Shown here: positions 10,667 through 21,869 of the stretch, piece after piece
How positions within the stretch are numbered: the stretch's first letter is position 1
Layout of the letters: the number at the start of each line of letters is the position of its first letter
DNA from: Biscogniauxia marginata
Taxonomy: Eukaryota > Ascomycota > Sordariomycetes > Xylariales > Xylariaceae
Direction: 5' to 3'
NCBI GenBank assembly: GCA_022695795.1
Contig: MU404055.1
Span: 1,178,001 to 1,242,000 of the forward strand
DNA length: 64,000 nt
The notes under the pieces: generated by a model
What the model was told of the DNA's origin: nothing
What the model saw: the letters and a program-made list of their open reading frames with translations, nothing else
Database searches by the model: none
Made by a program: the position numbers and the translations under genes

Positions 10667-12823
10667 CTACAACGTCAAACCACCGCTGTTCTTCTGCCTC
10701 GTCTCCCCGACGGCCTCAAAGCTCCCGCCGCGGCCGAGCTCCCCCACGACCCGGACACCCTGGACGGCGCTGATGCCGTCGCGCGCCCAGGTGACATTGT
10801 GCCCCTTCTCGGACATGCTGGTGACGGTGCTATTGTCGAACATCCACTCGAAGACGGTGTGGTCGGGCATCAGCTGGTCGTGGAACCTGGGCTCGGCGAC
10901 GGCGTCACGCATGCTCATCTCGCGCTCGAGCAGGCGCCAGAGGACCTGCGTCGTCGAGCTGATGATGCGGGAGCCGCCGGCGGCGCCGACGGCGGCGTAG
11001 AAGAGGGACACGCCGCCCGCGTCGCCATCGCCGGGGCGCTCGACGATGACGGGGGTGATGGACGAGAGCGGGCGCTTCCCCGGGCGGACGAAGTTGGCCG
11101 GGCTGGGGGCGTAGCCGAACTCGTTCTGGTGGCCGGGGATGGAGAAGTCGTTCATCTCGTCGTTGAGGACGACGCCCGTCCCGGGGACGAGGAGCAGGCT
11201 GCCGAAGAGCAGGTTCACGGTCGTGGTGCTCGAGACGGCGGCGCCCGACGCGTCCGCCGCCGCCACGTGCGAGGTCCCGTGGCCCTCGGCCGTGTAGACC
11301 CCGCCGGGCCCGTAGTTCTCGACGGGCTGCGTCGCGTTGTCGAGGATGCGCGACCGCACCGCCGCCGCCGCCGACGCGTCCAGCATGCGCGCCTCGAGCG
11401 CGCCCACGCCCGCCACGAAGGCCGGGTCGCCGAGCGCCTGGTGCGCCCCGTACGCGAAGCGCATGGCCTCGTCGAAGCGGTGCAGCGTCAGGTTCACCTT
11501 GGCCGAGTCGGCGGCGTCGTAGCCCTCCATGGTCTTGAGGGCGCCGAGGCAGACGGCGCCGCTGCTGGGCGCGCTGGAAGAGAAGAGCTTGTAGCCGCGG
11601 TACGAGATGCTGATGGCCTCGCGGACGATGGCCTTGTAGCTTGAGAGGTCACCGTGGGTCATGGTGCCGTTGTGCTGCCTGATCGTGGCTATCGTTGCGT
11701 CCGCTTTGAGATATATCAGCTTATTGACTGAAGGATATACATGTATATATATATATATGTATTGAGTGGGTGAAACAAGGGGCCACATGAAAATGTGAAA
11801 TGAGAATTACGGACCTATCGGGCCAGTATAGAACACATCGGCTCCATGCTCAGCGATTTGCAAAAGCGTTCTGTATCTCAAAGTCAGTACACCCTCTCGA
11901 GTCTGACAATGGGACCAGCCTCACTCTGCGTATCGTTTTCTATACATCGTCTCACCTAACGTTAAAAGAGAACCTAGTGACGCTAGATCAGCTACCCAAA
12001 ACTCGGCTTATACGAATTATAGTATCCGAGAGCGACTCACCGTTGGGAGCAAAGTCTTGAGCCCATGAGGGATCCGAGAGCAAAAAGTTCTTCCCAGCTT
12101 CGTCGATTCCCCCTTCCATGTATCGAACCGTGTCCTCGGTCACGGGAAACCCGTCCCGGGCAACGAAAGCAGCCGGCTCGACGACCGTCTTCCAAGGCAG
12201 TACGCCGAATTTCTTATGCGCGAGCTCGAGGCCTCGGAGCTCACCCGGCACGGCGACAGACAGACCGCCGAAGACGCTACCGCCTACGTTGCCTTGGTAC
12301 ATGTCCTGGAAAGCGGCGGCCGGCGCGGCCTCGCGGTAGTCAATGACCGTGTAACTCCCGGACCGGTCGCGGATGAGAGCGAAACCTCCGCCGCCCAAGC
12401 CCGAATGATACATCGCCGTCACGCCCACGCAAAGTTGAGTGCCGATCCAGGCGTCCACGGCATTGCCCTGCAAGCGAGCGCGTTATACAATCAACCTATG
12501 TCCCTATTGAGCGATTCACCATCAATACAGAAGCACTTACGCCCTGCGCCAGCAGATCGATACCGATCTGGCTGCATATCTTGCTCTCGCACGCGACTGC
12601 GCCCTTGCTACTAAACTCGGTACTGTCCTGTAGTACGGACTGTCCGGCGGGAGGCCACTGCGGAGGTGCCGCTGCCACGGAAGATGCGGCTACAAGTAAT
12701 TGCAATAGAGTTGACGGTAAGCCTTTGAGGCTCGCTGAGAAGACAATTTAATCAGATACCTAATCATAGTGGTGAAAGACTACGTCCGAGCTTTGTTAGT
12801 CACTTACTGATGATGCCCAGCAT
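10667..12823 (-). CDS. gamma-glutamyltranspeptidase, secreted or vacuolar
   Basis: Five exons on the minus strand: 12808-12823, 12541-12734, 12041-12467, 11815-11870 and 10667-11703. The first 30 residues (MLGIITSLKGLPSTLLQLLV then AASSVAAAPP) form a signal peptide. The proenzyme core follows: GNAVDAWIGTQLCVGV, the GGGGFALIRD loop, IDYREAAP, and the autocleavage site with its catalytic Thr in GHGTSHVAAADASG (about residue 374). Further sites are VLNDEMNDFS and the oxyanion-side SSITPVIVE / GGSRIIS. By family the enzyme cleaves glutathione and gamma-glutamyl conjugates in the vacuole or outside the cell. Four junctions have good splice signals, but exon 3 (ending at 12041 or slightly beyond) and exon 4 (11815-11870) do not join in frame with canonical sites, so a micro-exon or a frameshift is likely (see findings). 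Potential N-glycosylation sites such as NLT and NAT are present. Confidence 0.85.
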
Positions 12824-13598
12824 GTTGTGATCCCGAGCCGTTATGTTGTGACCCGGGGGAAAGTAAGCGGGCTTAAGCCAAGCGTGGGAACGATAAGGTA
12901 TATCTATCTCATGTGGAATGCCAAACAATTATTAATACAGGACGGCAGGGCGGTTGTGTAGTGTCTGGTTGCTCTAAGAAGAGCGGGAGATAAGAATTAA
13001 TATGAGAGCTCGAGAAGTGATTGGTCAAGGGTAATTAGGGGAGACGATGAGATAAGACATGGAAGTGCCAAAGAACTCATGGGCCGTTGCGGGACGTTTA
13101 ACGTTACTTAGCTACATGCAGCAGATTCATACGTAGTAGGTCTGGTAGATTGAAGCAGCTGAGCTTCCTCTTATCGTATTGAATGTGTGCATGTATGTCT
13201 TTGATTCATGTCGGTTAGTAGTCTACCGCCGTCTTAGCTGTTGCGACAACGGCTAGATAAGGTAGGGATGTAGTAAGAGGGGAGCTGCTTATTGGCTCTG
13301 GCATGGTGGTCTGTGCACAACGTATATTAGTGCTCACCTACATGAAGACTCGTTACTGTGATAAAAAGAGGACCACCCCGGTAAGTGCCCAAGTGCCTGG
13401 AGTATCCACATATTTAGTAATGCGCGGCTCCTGGCTGGCCAATTATTTTCATAGAAAATTACCTATACCGTATATCTAGGTAGGTACAGTAGGTAGGTAC
13501 CTACAAGTCAAACACTGTAAAATTCTCTTACCTTAGGTACTGAGAGAGAATCAAAAGTTCTACTTTTGCACCTCACGTATTGCGTGGGTAGTCGAGAA
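12824..13598. other. divergent promoter region GGT / TRM2
   Basis: About 0.78 kb between divergent genes, AT-rich, no gene seen. A cluster of the dispersed motif occurs at 13475-13545 (TAGGTAGGTACAGTAGGTAG, then CCTTAGGTACTG) directly upstream of TRM2. Confidence 0.55.
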
Positions 13599-15659
13599 AT
13601 GCGCCTCTGCGCAAAATCAAAATTGGCAGCGTTTCCTCACGCACTCCGCCGAATATCATTCGAATACGGATCGCGCCCTTTCTTTCCTCGGATTCTCATC
13701 TCGAGCCGCTCCTTTCACTCAACAGCTAGATTTACGCAAGGGCCCGTAATTAAATACGTATCACGGAATCAGCCGTATCTAGATCCCGGCGGAGGAGTGC
13801 CCGTGAGGGACGACTTTTCTGAGAGAACGTATAAGGTTAAATTCATCGAGGGGGAAAGCGAGATGGTGCCGCTCCAGCAGTCCGAGCCAGCCCACGGGAA
13901 ACGGCCTTTCCCCAAGCAGGGCTCTGGGTCACGCACAAAGAGGAACCAGAAGAAGGCCCGCAAGAGAGAGCGGGACATGAAGGATGGATCTCATGAAGAA
14001 GTTCTCGAGCTTGACATTCAGGAGCTCCATGCCTCGCTGAACCGGCCTGAGAACACGACGGCCGGTGAGGACGACAGCAAGGCGGCAGACGCTGCAGAAG
14101 AGGCCCTGCCCGAGGAGGGCAGCGAGATTGAGGTCGAGGTTGTCGAACTTTCGTCGACGGGAGACGCCCTAGCTCTGCAGAAGGGATCTAAGCGCATCTA
14201 CGTCCTTCCCTTCGCTGTGCCCGGGGATGTCGTCAAGGTCAAGGTCTATCGCCACAACTGGCAGCACACCGTTGCCGACTTCATCTCAGTAGTGCGGCCG
14301 TCACCATCTCGGGACGACAGCCGCATCCAGTGCAAATATTTCGCTACGTGCTCGGGCTGTCAGTACCAGATGCTGGACTACGCCAAGCAGCTACGGGTGA
14401 AGAAAAGGATCGTAGAGAAGGCTTTTCGGAACTTCTCCCAGCTCCCACCGGAGCTCATCCCCGCCATCCAGGACACCATCGGCAGCCCGCTGCAGTACGG
14501 GTACCGGACAAAGCTAACCCCCCATTTTGACGGGCCCGGGGGCGGGCGTAAGAATAAAAGCCCCTTCGAGGCGCGGCCGAACATCGGTTTCATGCAAAAG
14601 GGAAAGCGCAAGACGCTGGACATCGAGGACTGCCCCATCGGGACCGACGCCGTGCGCCTGGGCATGAAGTTGGAGCGCGACAGGATGGCCGTCGAGTTCA
14701 AAAAGTACACGAACGGGGCGACCATTCTGTTGCGGGAGAGCACTAAGAGGATTCCCAAAGACGCCGCCGCTTCTGCGTCTCCGCCGGCGACGGCGGAGAT
14801 GGAAACTCCGAACACCATCAAAGTCGAGACAGACACCTACACGGACTTGAAGACTTGCGTAACCGACAACAAGGGCACCTCGACCGAGTACATCGGCGAC
14901 TTCGTCTTCCACAACCCGGCGGGCTCGTTCTTCCAGAACAACAACTCCATCCTCCCCGTCTTCACCGACTACATCCGGCAGCACATCCTCCCTCCTCCTC
15001 CCCCCTCCCCATCCGCCAACACCACCGCCACGACGCCACCCCCCATCAAGTACCTCATAGACGCGTACTCGGGCTCGGGCCTCTTCACCATCACGCTGTC
15101 GTCGCTCTTCCAGGGCAGCACGGGGATCGACATCGCCGAGTCCTCGATCGGGTTCGCGCGCACCAACGCGCGCGCCAACGCCCTCCCCGAGTCGCAGGCC
15201 CGCTTCCTCGCCGCCGACGCCGGCGAGCTGTTCAGGAGCGTGGCCGGCGCCTACGACCCCGACCGCACCGCCGTCGTCCTCGACCCGCCCCGCAAAGGGT
15301 GCGACGCCGGCTTCCTGAGGCAGCTGCTGAGCTTCGCGCCCCGCCGCGTCGTCTACGTCAGCTGCAACGTGCACACGCAGGCCCGCGACGTGGGTATGCT
15401 CGTGCGCGGGGAGGCCGGGGGAGAGGGAGATGACGGGAAGAAGAAGGAGGAGGAGGAGGAGGAGAAGAGGACGACGACGACGACGAGGTACGCGATCGAG
15501 AGCCTCAGGGGATTTGATTTCTTCCCGCAGACGGGACACGTCGAGGGCGTGGCCGTGCTAAACAGGGTCGACGACGACGATGATGATGATGACGTCGTCG
15601 CGGCGAAAGAAAAGGGTGAAGATATTTCGGCGCAGCGGCAGCAGACTGCTTCTGAGTAA
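13599..15659 (+). CDS. TRM2: TRM2-like tRNA (uracil-5-)-methyltransferase
   Basis: Single exon. I start at the ATG at 13599 (686 residues), not at an upstream in-frame TTG. The first 50 residues are basic and Ser/Phe-rich (ILISSRSFHSTARF), suggesting a mitochondrial presequence or dual targeting. A basic linker near residues 105-125 is followed by a TRAM domain (about 175-235), a Cys cluster CKYFATCSGCQYQ (about 244-256), the SAM-binding motif DAYSGSGLFT (about 487), DPPRKGCDAGF (about 561) and the nucleophile in YVSCN (about 586). This is the RumA/TrmA fold that makes m5U54 in tRNA. A low-complexity Glu/Lys insert lies near residue 615 and a poly-Asp run near residue 655; both are encoded by simple repeats and are probably exposed loops. 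The mitochondrial suggestion is inference. Confidence 0.92.
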   Translation: MRLCAKSKLAAFPHALRRISFEYGSRPFFPRILISSRSFHSTARFTQGPVIKYVSRNQPYLDPGGGVPVRDDFSERTYKVKFIEGESEMVPLQQSEPAHGKRPFPKQGSGSRTKRNQKKARKRERDMKDGSHEEVLELDIQELHASLNRPENTTAGEDDSKAADAAEEALPEEGSEIEVEVVELSSTGDALALQKGSKRIYVLPFAVPGDVVKVKVYRHNWQHTVADFISVVRPSPSRDDSRIQCKYFATCSGCQYQMLDYAKQLRVKKRIVEKAFRNFSQLPPELIPAIQDTIGSPLQYGYRTKLTPHFDGPGGGRKNKSPFEARPNIGFMQKGKRKTLDIEDCPIGTDAVRLGMKLERDRMAVEFKKYTNGATILLRESTKRIPKDAAASASPPATAEMETPNTIKVETDTYTDLKTCVTDNKGTSTEYIGDFVFHNPAGSFFQNNNSILPVFTDYIRQHILPPPPPSPSANTTATTPPPIKYLIDAYSGSGLFTITLSSLFQGSTGIDIAESSIGFARTNARANALPESQARFLAADAGELFRSVAGAYDPDRTAVVLDPPRKGCDAGFLRQLLSFAPRRVVYVSCNVHTQARDVGMLVRGEAGGEGDDGKKKEEEEEEKRTTTTTRYAIESLRGFDFFPQTGHVEGVAVLNRVDDDDDDDDVVAAKEKGEDISAQRQQTASE

Positions 15660-15661
15660 AG

Positions 15662-15694
<33 letters not shown>

Positions 15695-15695
15695 A
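15660..15695 (+). repeat. GAA-type microsatellite after the TRM2 stop
   Basis: An almost pure AAG/GAA tract beginning directly after the TAA of TRM2, presumably in its 3' untranslated region. Confidence 0.8.
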
Positions 15696-15922
15696 GAGCT
15701 ACCAAGGGTGTGTGTAAGTAAGTAAATAAATACATATGCGACTTGTTTTTATTGTTCTCACGTTTAATAAACCACGCATATCTCGCTCGTCCTTGGTGCA
15801 AAAGACGAGGATTTTTCTATCTAAGACGCGGTCGAGCGTTCTGGTTTCCTAAGTGAGATAAGGTAGATAGATAGATAGATAGGCATTATTAACATCAGGG
15901 GGTAAGTAAGTATGTATAGTAG

Positions 15923-15954
15923 TAGGTAGGTAGGTAGGTAGGTAGGTAGGTAGG
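15923..15954 (+). repeat. (TAGG)8 microsatellite
   Basis: Eight perfect copies of TAGG. The unit equals the core of the motif scattered through other intergenic regions, so this may be a local expansion of it. Confidence 0.85.
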
Positions 15955-16253
15955 TATTAAGACAAAAAGAAAACAAGTGATTTGAAAAAAAAAAACCTTG
16001 TTGCACCAGGGCTGGTTCGAACATATGGTCTACATAAAGACAAAAAAACAAATTGGCAAGGCATGCTCCGGTACCCGGGGTTTCAATGGCCTAGTCGGTG
16101 GTGGTGTCTGACGACTGGACCATTGAGGCGGACTTTCCTTCTACTCATCCCCCCAGACCCATCCATGGATGGCTATCATCCACTTGCTCAACTTGTGGTA
16201 GGAATGCTCTCAATTTAGATATATAAGCCTTTGTTTGTCCTAATTTTACCCTC

Positions 16254-16350
16254 TACCTACCTGGGTACCTATGTACCCATGTACCTACCCCCTTATCTGG
16301 ATTACCTACCTACATACCCGCTCCCGTCATACCTTAGGTACCTTGTAGGC
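16254..16350. repeat. cluster of dispersed GGTACC/TAGG motif
   Basis: Within 100 bases the elements CTACCTACCTGGGTACC, GTACCCATGTACCTACC and CCTTAGGTACCTTG occur one after another, on both strands because they are partly palindromic. It is the densest copy of the motif in the left half of the window. Confidence 0.6.
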
Positions 16351-16686
16351 GAATAATTACCTACATACTCTTTCTCCACAGCCCACACAATGTCAGAAGT
16401 ACAGTGATCTCGGTGCCTTTGTGCAATGATGATGGCTATGGATATGGAACCAAAAGGGGGTGCACGGTGCCTGAGAAACCTTGATTGATATGATACAGGC
16501 TCAATAAAAGAAGACGCAAAGTATGATCAGAAAACTAGCATTCCGATTTCAAGGCTACGATTATAAAAATCCCTAGTAAAAGATGATCTAACACGCCCCC
16601 CTCCCCGAAATGCATTCTGGTACTTTATCGAATCGAACATGGTTCTTCACGTGCCCCCTTTCCCTCCTCCGTCTCTCGCTTTCTAT

Positions 16687-18886
16687 TTATTCCTGGTCAA
16701 GCAAGACTTTTAACGCCTGTACAGTAACCTCCACGACCTCAGCCCTCCGGCTCTTCTTGGCACTCTCTTTCAGGATTTCTAGCCCATTCTTTTCGCGAAT
16801 CTCCTCGCGTGCCATCTTGCCCGCCTCTCCCTCGCACGAGACCATGTTGTAGATGATGAAGACGCCCCTGTGCCGCAGATCCTCGCTTTCCTCGGCGCAC
16901 ATGCCCAGCACGACCTCCACCCCTCGCTTCCTCTTGACGATACCCTTTACGACAGCTTCGTATGCCGTCAAGGACGCCAGGCCACCCCCGGCAGCGCTCC
17001 GGGTCCCTTCGTCTTCCGCATCGGCAAGCGCCAGGAGAATATGAAGGCGGTTGGCGGCTTGCGGTGTGTCGGCCGCATATAAGGCAATGCCCTCGACACA
17101 CTGCATCAGGTTGCAGACAAGTTCTACGGCTGCCTTGGAAACTCGGGCATTTGACGACAGCAGCTGCTCCTCAATTTCAGGCCATGCAACGCGAATGATG
17201 GTGGCACGGGTGTCTTCATCGGTCGACGCCAGGTTCGTAAGGGCCATTAATGCCTCAAAGGTCGGTAACAGATCGCGGGTCTCAGCTGTAGGGTCCGGGG
17301 CGAGGATAGAGGCAAGGGGGCGAATAGCAGAGTTCTGGGGGCGAGCACGCGTGCCTCCGAAGACCAAAACCGGGTTCGTGCTGATCAAAATGCGCGCCAG
17401 TGCTTGGGCCGCGGTTCGTTTTGCTTGCATTTCCGTGTCCGGTAAGGCTGTACAGGCGGCAATCAGGAGGTTGACCGCGCCTTGTTGGGCGAGCTGGCCT
17501 CGCAAGCTGGTTGTCACTGATAGAGCGAAAATGATGGAGATGATAATAGAGAGGGATGCAACGGAGCCATGCCTACTGTGAGTCACTAAAACAGGTACTA
17601 TTCCGGCGTCAAACACTCGTTTGCACCGGACCGAGACGTGATCGTCATCGTTGAGAGGATTAGGGGGCGGAAGCTTGCCGCCGGCGTTGGCATAAGCCTT
17701 CAGTTGGTGCATTTTCTTTTCCTCTTCGGACTGCGATGGTTGGTAGCGAGTAATATTCATAAATATGCTCAGGGCACCATACGTAAGAGGAGATTTGGCA
17801 GGGGCGTCGTTAAGAATCTTGACTAGGTTTGTTAGGAGCTCTTTGTTGTGAGCAACTTCTTCCTTCACCGTGGGTTGAATAGTCGCATAGGCCAGACCCT
17901 CAACCGAATGTCGTTTACCGTTCTCCGGGTCTGTGACCAGCATCTTAGCGAATTTCTTAGAAAGGTCTTCGATGCTAGTGACAGCCGGCTGAATTCTATT
18001 CTCAGTTCCTTCCGTCGTCTGTCTTGATGACGGTACCGCCTGAAGCTTCAGGTCAGCCCCTACGCCTCAACATGCTAAATCACCTCCAGTGAAGATTTTC
18101 GAAAGTAGGTGGTGACGCGAGCGGAAGCTTCAGGGTGCCTACCCTCAATTTGGCCAAGATGACGGCGGCTAGATTCTGGACCGTCTGTGAGTGGCGCCTA
18201 ATGGCGATAGAGCCCTCAGTGACTTTAACATCGGGATCAGCAGCATGTATGGCCCTGGACAGCTCTGCCGGGTCTTGATCGACGACCTCTTCCAGCCAGT
18301 CAGTGCAGTATTTCTGGATGGCTTCCCTGCACTGAGAGTTCATGGAGGCGGCGTTCAGCATCTCCAGGCAGGCAGTCTCGACTTTCCGACTCTTCCACTT
18401 TCTTCGCATCAATGGATCTAGACTAGGTAAGAAGCCCTCGCTGAGGAACATCTCGGCAGTCATGTCAGGGGCGATAGGAAAGATAGCAGCGGCAACACAG
18501 AAAGCGACGATGTAGTCATCGTAGGTACCCCTCTTCACTCGGTCGAAGAAGAACTGCTTCAGAGAAGAGGCCCCATTATCGCCGCTAGCCTTGAGGTAAG
18601 CCGAGGCAGTCAATACGGCATGTCCCCGAACAGAATCGGCCTGTCTCATATCGAGATAGCCGAGTATCGTGTCGAGACAGACATCGTCAATGACATTGCA
18701 GATAGATTTCTCCTTGTTGGGTGTTTTAGTGTCGTCATTCAACAGTTTTGTGAGCCGGTCCAGAAACTGGCTGGTCTCATCGTCCTCCTGACCACCTTCC
18801 ATCAGGCGGGCGAGGAGCAGTTGAGCCTGATCGGTGGTTGGGAGCTTGGCAAGCTCATCTGCATTGGAGCTGAGCTGCTCACCCAT
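16687..18886 (-). CDS. CRO1: UNC-45/CRO1/She4 family myosin chaperone
   Basis: Exons 18143-18886 and 16687-18039 (intron 103 nt, donor GTAGGC, branch GCTGAC, acceptor TTCAG) join in phase 0 to give 698 residues. The protein is almost entirely alpha-helical armadillo-like repeats: an N-terminal central-domain half, and a C-terminal UCS domain with LAYATIQPTVKEEVAHNKEL, GALSIFMNITRYQPS and CKRVFDAGIVPVLV. In fungi She4/Cro1 binds the myosin motor head and is needed for actin-based polarity, endocytosis and hyphal growth. The animal-type TPR domain is absent, as is usual in fungi. Actin-related ARP3 lies 7 kb to the right, but no linkage of function is implied. Confidence 0.87.
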
Positions 18887-19970
18887 GGTTTCTGTGCGCT
18901 AAGGAAAAGAAGAAGAGCAGGAGGAGGAGGAGGGTAAGGTGTTGACTCGTGATGGAGACGAGGCGAAGACGAAGACGAAGATGAAGATGAATATGTTGGA
19001 AGAAGGAGACCTAGTCTGGCTCTTCACTGGGGTTGAAAAAGTGTAGTAATATAGGCAGTTGTGCTTGTCAGACGATGCTGGTCAGGTTATCAGTTGGTTG
19101 AAAGAGGGAAGTTTCCGTTGGACCCTTTCCCTAAGTAGAGCTTGGCTGGGGGAGTACTTGTCTTGTAAGAATGGAGGTACCTATCTCCGGGGTAAGAAGA
19201 GATTAGGTATGGGGGCACAAAGTGTAAACGTAGGCAGGTGGGGTGCAGAATTAGACTTTCCAAGCTTGAAAGTGTAACAATCGGAAAAGGGGTGCATGCG
19301 GATTACTGCGTACGTACATACCTCTTTGGATATCTCACCACCATTTGATGCCCTCTGCCTGCCTAGAGGGATTGTGAAAAAGGTTTGTCTGCCTGCAGGT
19401 GCATGTACACTATGTACTGGATGGTGTTGAGGTCTAGAAGCCTTACCCCGCTAAAATCCCACCATGCGCCCCTGCTAAAAGCCGCCTGGGATCTGCTAAA
19501 GTATGACGTCGATCTGTTCCCCTTAAGTATCTTCAATACCGCATGTGGTCAGGTGAGTACAATTGCCAAGCTACCTGCTTTGTCTGGGGCGCGTATCCTG
19601 GCTGATCTTGTACCACTCACGCGATTATACTGCATTCAGCCTTATGTAACCCAAGCTCAATTACGTGTAGCTACTCACATGCACGATATATGAAAGCTTG
19701 GTTTTTGCCTTTCATCCAACCACGTGCACACGCAACTTACGTCCCTCTCTTGTATGTACCCAGGTACCCTTCCCAATGCCCGGACGCGACCACGAGACTT
19801 ACGATTACCAAGGATAGGGACCGAAACATCAGATCCCGACAACTAAAGAGTATCCCGATCTACGTAATCGACCGTTATCACCTGCCTACACGTAGGTAAG
19901 GGAGGTAGGTCGTAGGTCAGCCTCGGCTTTAATAAAAATTTAGAAAAAAAAAACCCCCCCCCAGCTCAAG
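18887..19970. other. divergent promoter region CRO1 / TFB4
   Basis: About 1.1 kb, no gene seen. Just upstream of CRO1 is a purine-rich tract (GGAGGAGGAGG and GAAGACGAAGACGAAG, 18920-18990). A homopolymer A then C run (19944-19962) sits directly before the TFB4 start. Motif copies occur near 19760 and 19885-19915. Confidence 0.55.
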
Positions 19971-21098
19971 ATGAATCGCATCGACGCCTCAGACCACTAC
20001 GACGAGAGCTCCTTCACAGCCCAGACGCCCTCCCTCCTCACCATAATCATCGACACCAACCCGCGGGCCTGGGCCGCCCTCCATGACGTCCTGCCCATCT
20101 CCAAGGCCATCGCCAACATCCTCATCTTCGTCAATGCCCACCTCGCCTTCGGCAACGACAACCAGGTCGCCGTCCTGGCCGCCCACACCAATCGCGCCGT
20201 CTGGCTGTACCCGAGATCTCCCAACCCAGACACGAGCAGCCACAACCACGGCCACGGCCGCGGGCAGGATGTCCACATGACCGGCGTCGAGCCCGAGCTG
20301 GGCACCTCGGCCAACAAGTACCCCCAGTTCGCGCAGATCGAGACCTCGATCCTGACGTCGCTCCGCGCGCTCATCGACGGCACCACGACCGCCGACCTGA
20401 GCCCGACGACCCTGATCTCGGGCGCCCTGACCATCGCGCTCTCCCACATCCACAAGACCTCGCTCGCCTTCGAGCCGCCCAAGACCTCCGCCGACCCAGC
20501 CAACCCCACCGGCGGCCCCTCCTCCTCCTCCTCCGCCGCCACCGCCGCCCCGACCCTGCACGCGCGCATCCTCGTGCTCTCGGTGTCCGACTCCGAGCCC
20601 GCGCAGTACATACCCACGATGAACGCCGTCTTCGCGGCGTCGCACGCGCGCATCCCGCTGGACACGGTCTCGCTCTACGGGACGCCGACCTTCCTGCAGC
20701 AGGCCGCCTTCATAACCGGCGGCACGTACCTGCCCGCCGCCGCCAACCCGCGCGGCCTGCTCTCCTTCCTCATGTTCGGCTTCCTCGCCGACGCCGACGC
20801 CCGCGCCGCCCTCGTCGCCCCGACCCAGGACTCGGTCGACTTCCGCGCGGCCTGCTTCTGCCACCGCGACGTCGTCGACACGGGCTTCGTCTGCAGCGTC
20901 TGCCTCAGCATCTTCTGCGAGCCTCCCCCCGACGCCGAGTGCCTCACCTGCGGCACCCGCCTCGCCCTCGGCAGCTACGGCGCCAAGCCCGCCGTCGTGC
21001 CCCGCCGGCGGAAGAAGAAGAAGACCACCGCCCGCGTCAACGGCGCCGGCGGGAGGGAGGAGACGGGCAGCGCCACGGGGACCCCGGCGCCTGTTTGA
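19971..21098 (+). CDS. TFB4: TFIIH subunit TFB4 (p34)
   Basis: Single exon, 375 residues. The first 280 residues match the von Willebrand-like domain of Tfb4: SLLTIIIDTNPRAWAALHD, ILIFVNAHLAFGNDNQVAVL, then YIPTMNAVFAASHARIPLDT and LQQAAFITGGTYL. A C4-type zinc region follows at about 294-330 (CFCHRDVVDTGFVCSVCLSI and CLTCGTRL), then a basic tail (RRRKKKK). Tfb4 is a core TFIIH subunit that pairs with Ssl1/p44 in transcription initiation and nucleotide excision repair. A Gly/Ser/Ala-rich insert near residues 175-195 is encoded by a GC-rich simple repeat. Third positions are extremely GC-rich, which produces long spurious frames on the opposite strand. Confidence 0.92.
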   Translation: MNRIDASDHYDESSFTAQTPSLLTIIIDTNPRAWAALHDVLPISKAIANILIFVNAHLAFGNDNQVAVLAAHTNRAVWLYPRSPNPDTSSHNHGHGRGQDVHMTGVEPELGTSANKYPQFAQIETSILTSLRALIDGTTTADLSPTTLISGALTIALSHIHKTSLAFEPPKTSADPANPTGGPSSSSSAATAAPTLHARILVLSVSDSEPAQYIPTMNAVFAASHARIPLDTVSLYGTPTFLQQAAFITGGTYLPAAANPRGLLSFLMFGFLADADARAALVAPTQDSVDFRAACFCHRDVVDTGFVCSVCLSIFCEPPPDAECLTCGTRLALGSYGAKPAVVPRRRKKKKTTARVNGAGGREETGSATGTPAPV

Positions 21099-21869
21099 AG
21101 GTTACTAGGACTTACTACCTACCACACGCATGCACACACCCCCTTTAATTTTTATTTGAATCTTTTCCCCCACTAAAAGATACCTACTGCTTTCAAGGTC
21201 TGTATATCCCATAAGAAAGAAAGGGACCTTGTAGTATATGAGCAACGATCTGCATATTCAAGAAAGGAGTTTAAATGGACATTTGGTCAAAGGGAAGCAT
21301 CCGGATTTTGGAGCATAAGCCTCGACACGTGCACGTTGAAAGGATGGCGGATGGCGGATGGGGGTCAAAGGAAAATTAGACTCATTACATAGGTTACCAA
21401 GGAAGTTCAGCTCCAGGAGAAGATAAATCATCGATTTTTGTTCTGTCTACCTGTCCAAAGTGGTCAAATCATCTCTAGCGCCCCATCGCCATGCTGTCCA
21501 CGTCTCTTGATCGATTTTGGGGACCATTTTCGTGTGTATTAGTTACCTCTTGCGTTATTGTTTCGAAAAGGATACCGTTTCCCCAGTCGTTGGCCTTAAA
21601 CATCAAACGCGTGCCGGGTTTTAAAAAAGAAGACATACTAGGCCTCGAACGGGAGAAAGAAAAAAGGGAATTGAATCTAGCTTAGGTCGACGAACGCCTA
21701 TTCCGATGCCATCACCTCGTGTAAATGGAGTTGCGGAGAAATCCATCAGACGGATGAGGAGTATATAAGCAGGGAAGAGCAAGAGGGGTAAGAGCATTGT
21801 GGGCCATGACACAACGGCCCCGGAACCTTTACTGAGCGTATAGGTACCAACTATGTGTCAGTCGTCCTG
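21099..21869. other. convergent intergenic TFB4 / threonine aspartase
   Basis: About 0.77 kb of 3' flanks. No gene or repeat of note; a short GGCGGATGGCGGATG duplication occurs near 21340. Confidence 0.5.

Larger units (their letters stand above)
15660..16686. other. convergent intergenic TRM2 / CRO1
   Basis: About 1 kb without a gene. It holds the GAA tract, a short (GATA)n run near 15866-15890, a TAGG tandem array, and a dense cluster of GGTACCT/CCTACCT motif copies at 16254-16350. Confidence 0.6.

Noticed and set aside
10799..11644. 281-codon open frame opposite the gamma-glutamyltranspeptidase
   Set aside because: Same cause: mirror frame of a GC-rich exon containing the intact catalytic Thr motif on the other strand.
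14514..15539. 341-codon open frame opposite TRM2
   Set aside because: Antisense to a clear gene; open only because of GC-rich third positions. Composition is Arg/Gly/Val-rich with no domain.
16005..16025. B-box-like GGTTCGAACAT
   Set aside because: The 60 bases upstream are a TAGG repeat and A-runs, so no tRNA can fold.
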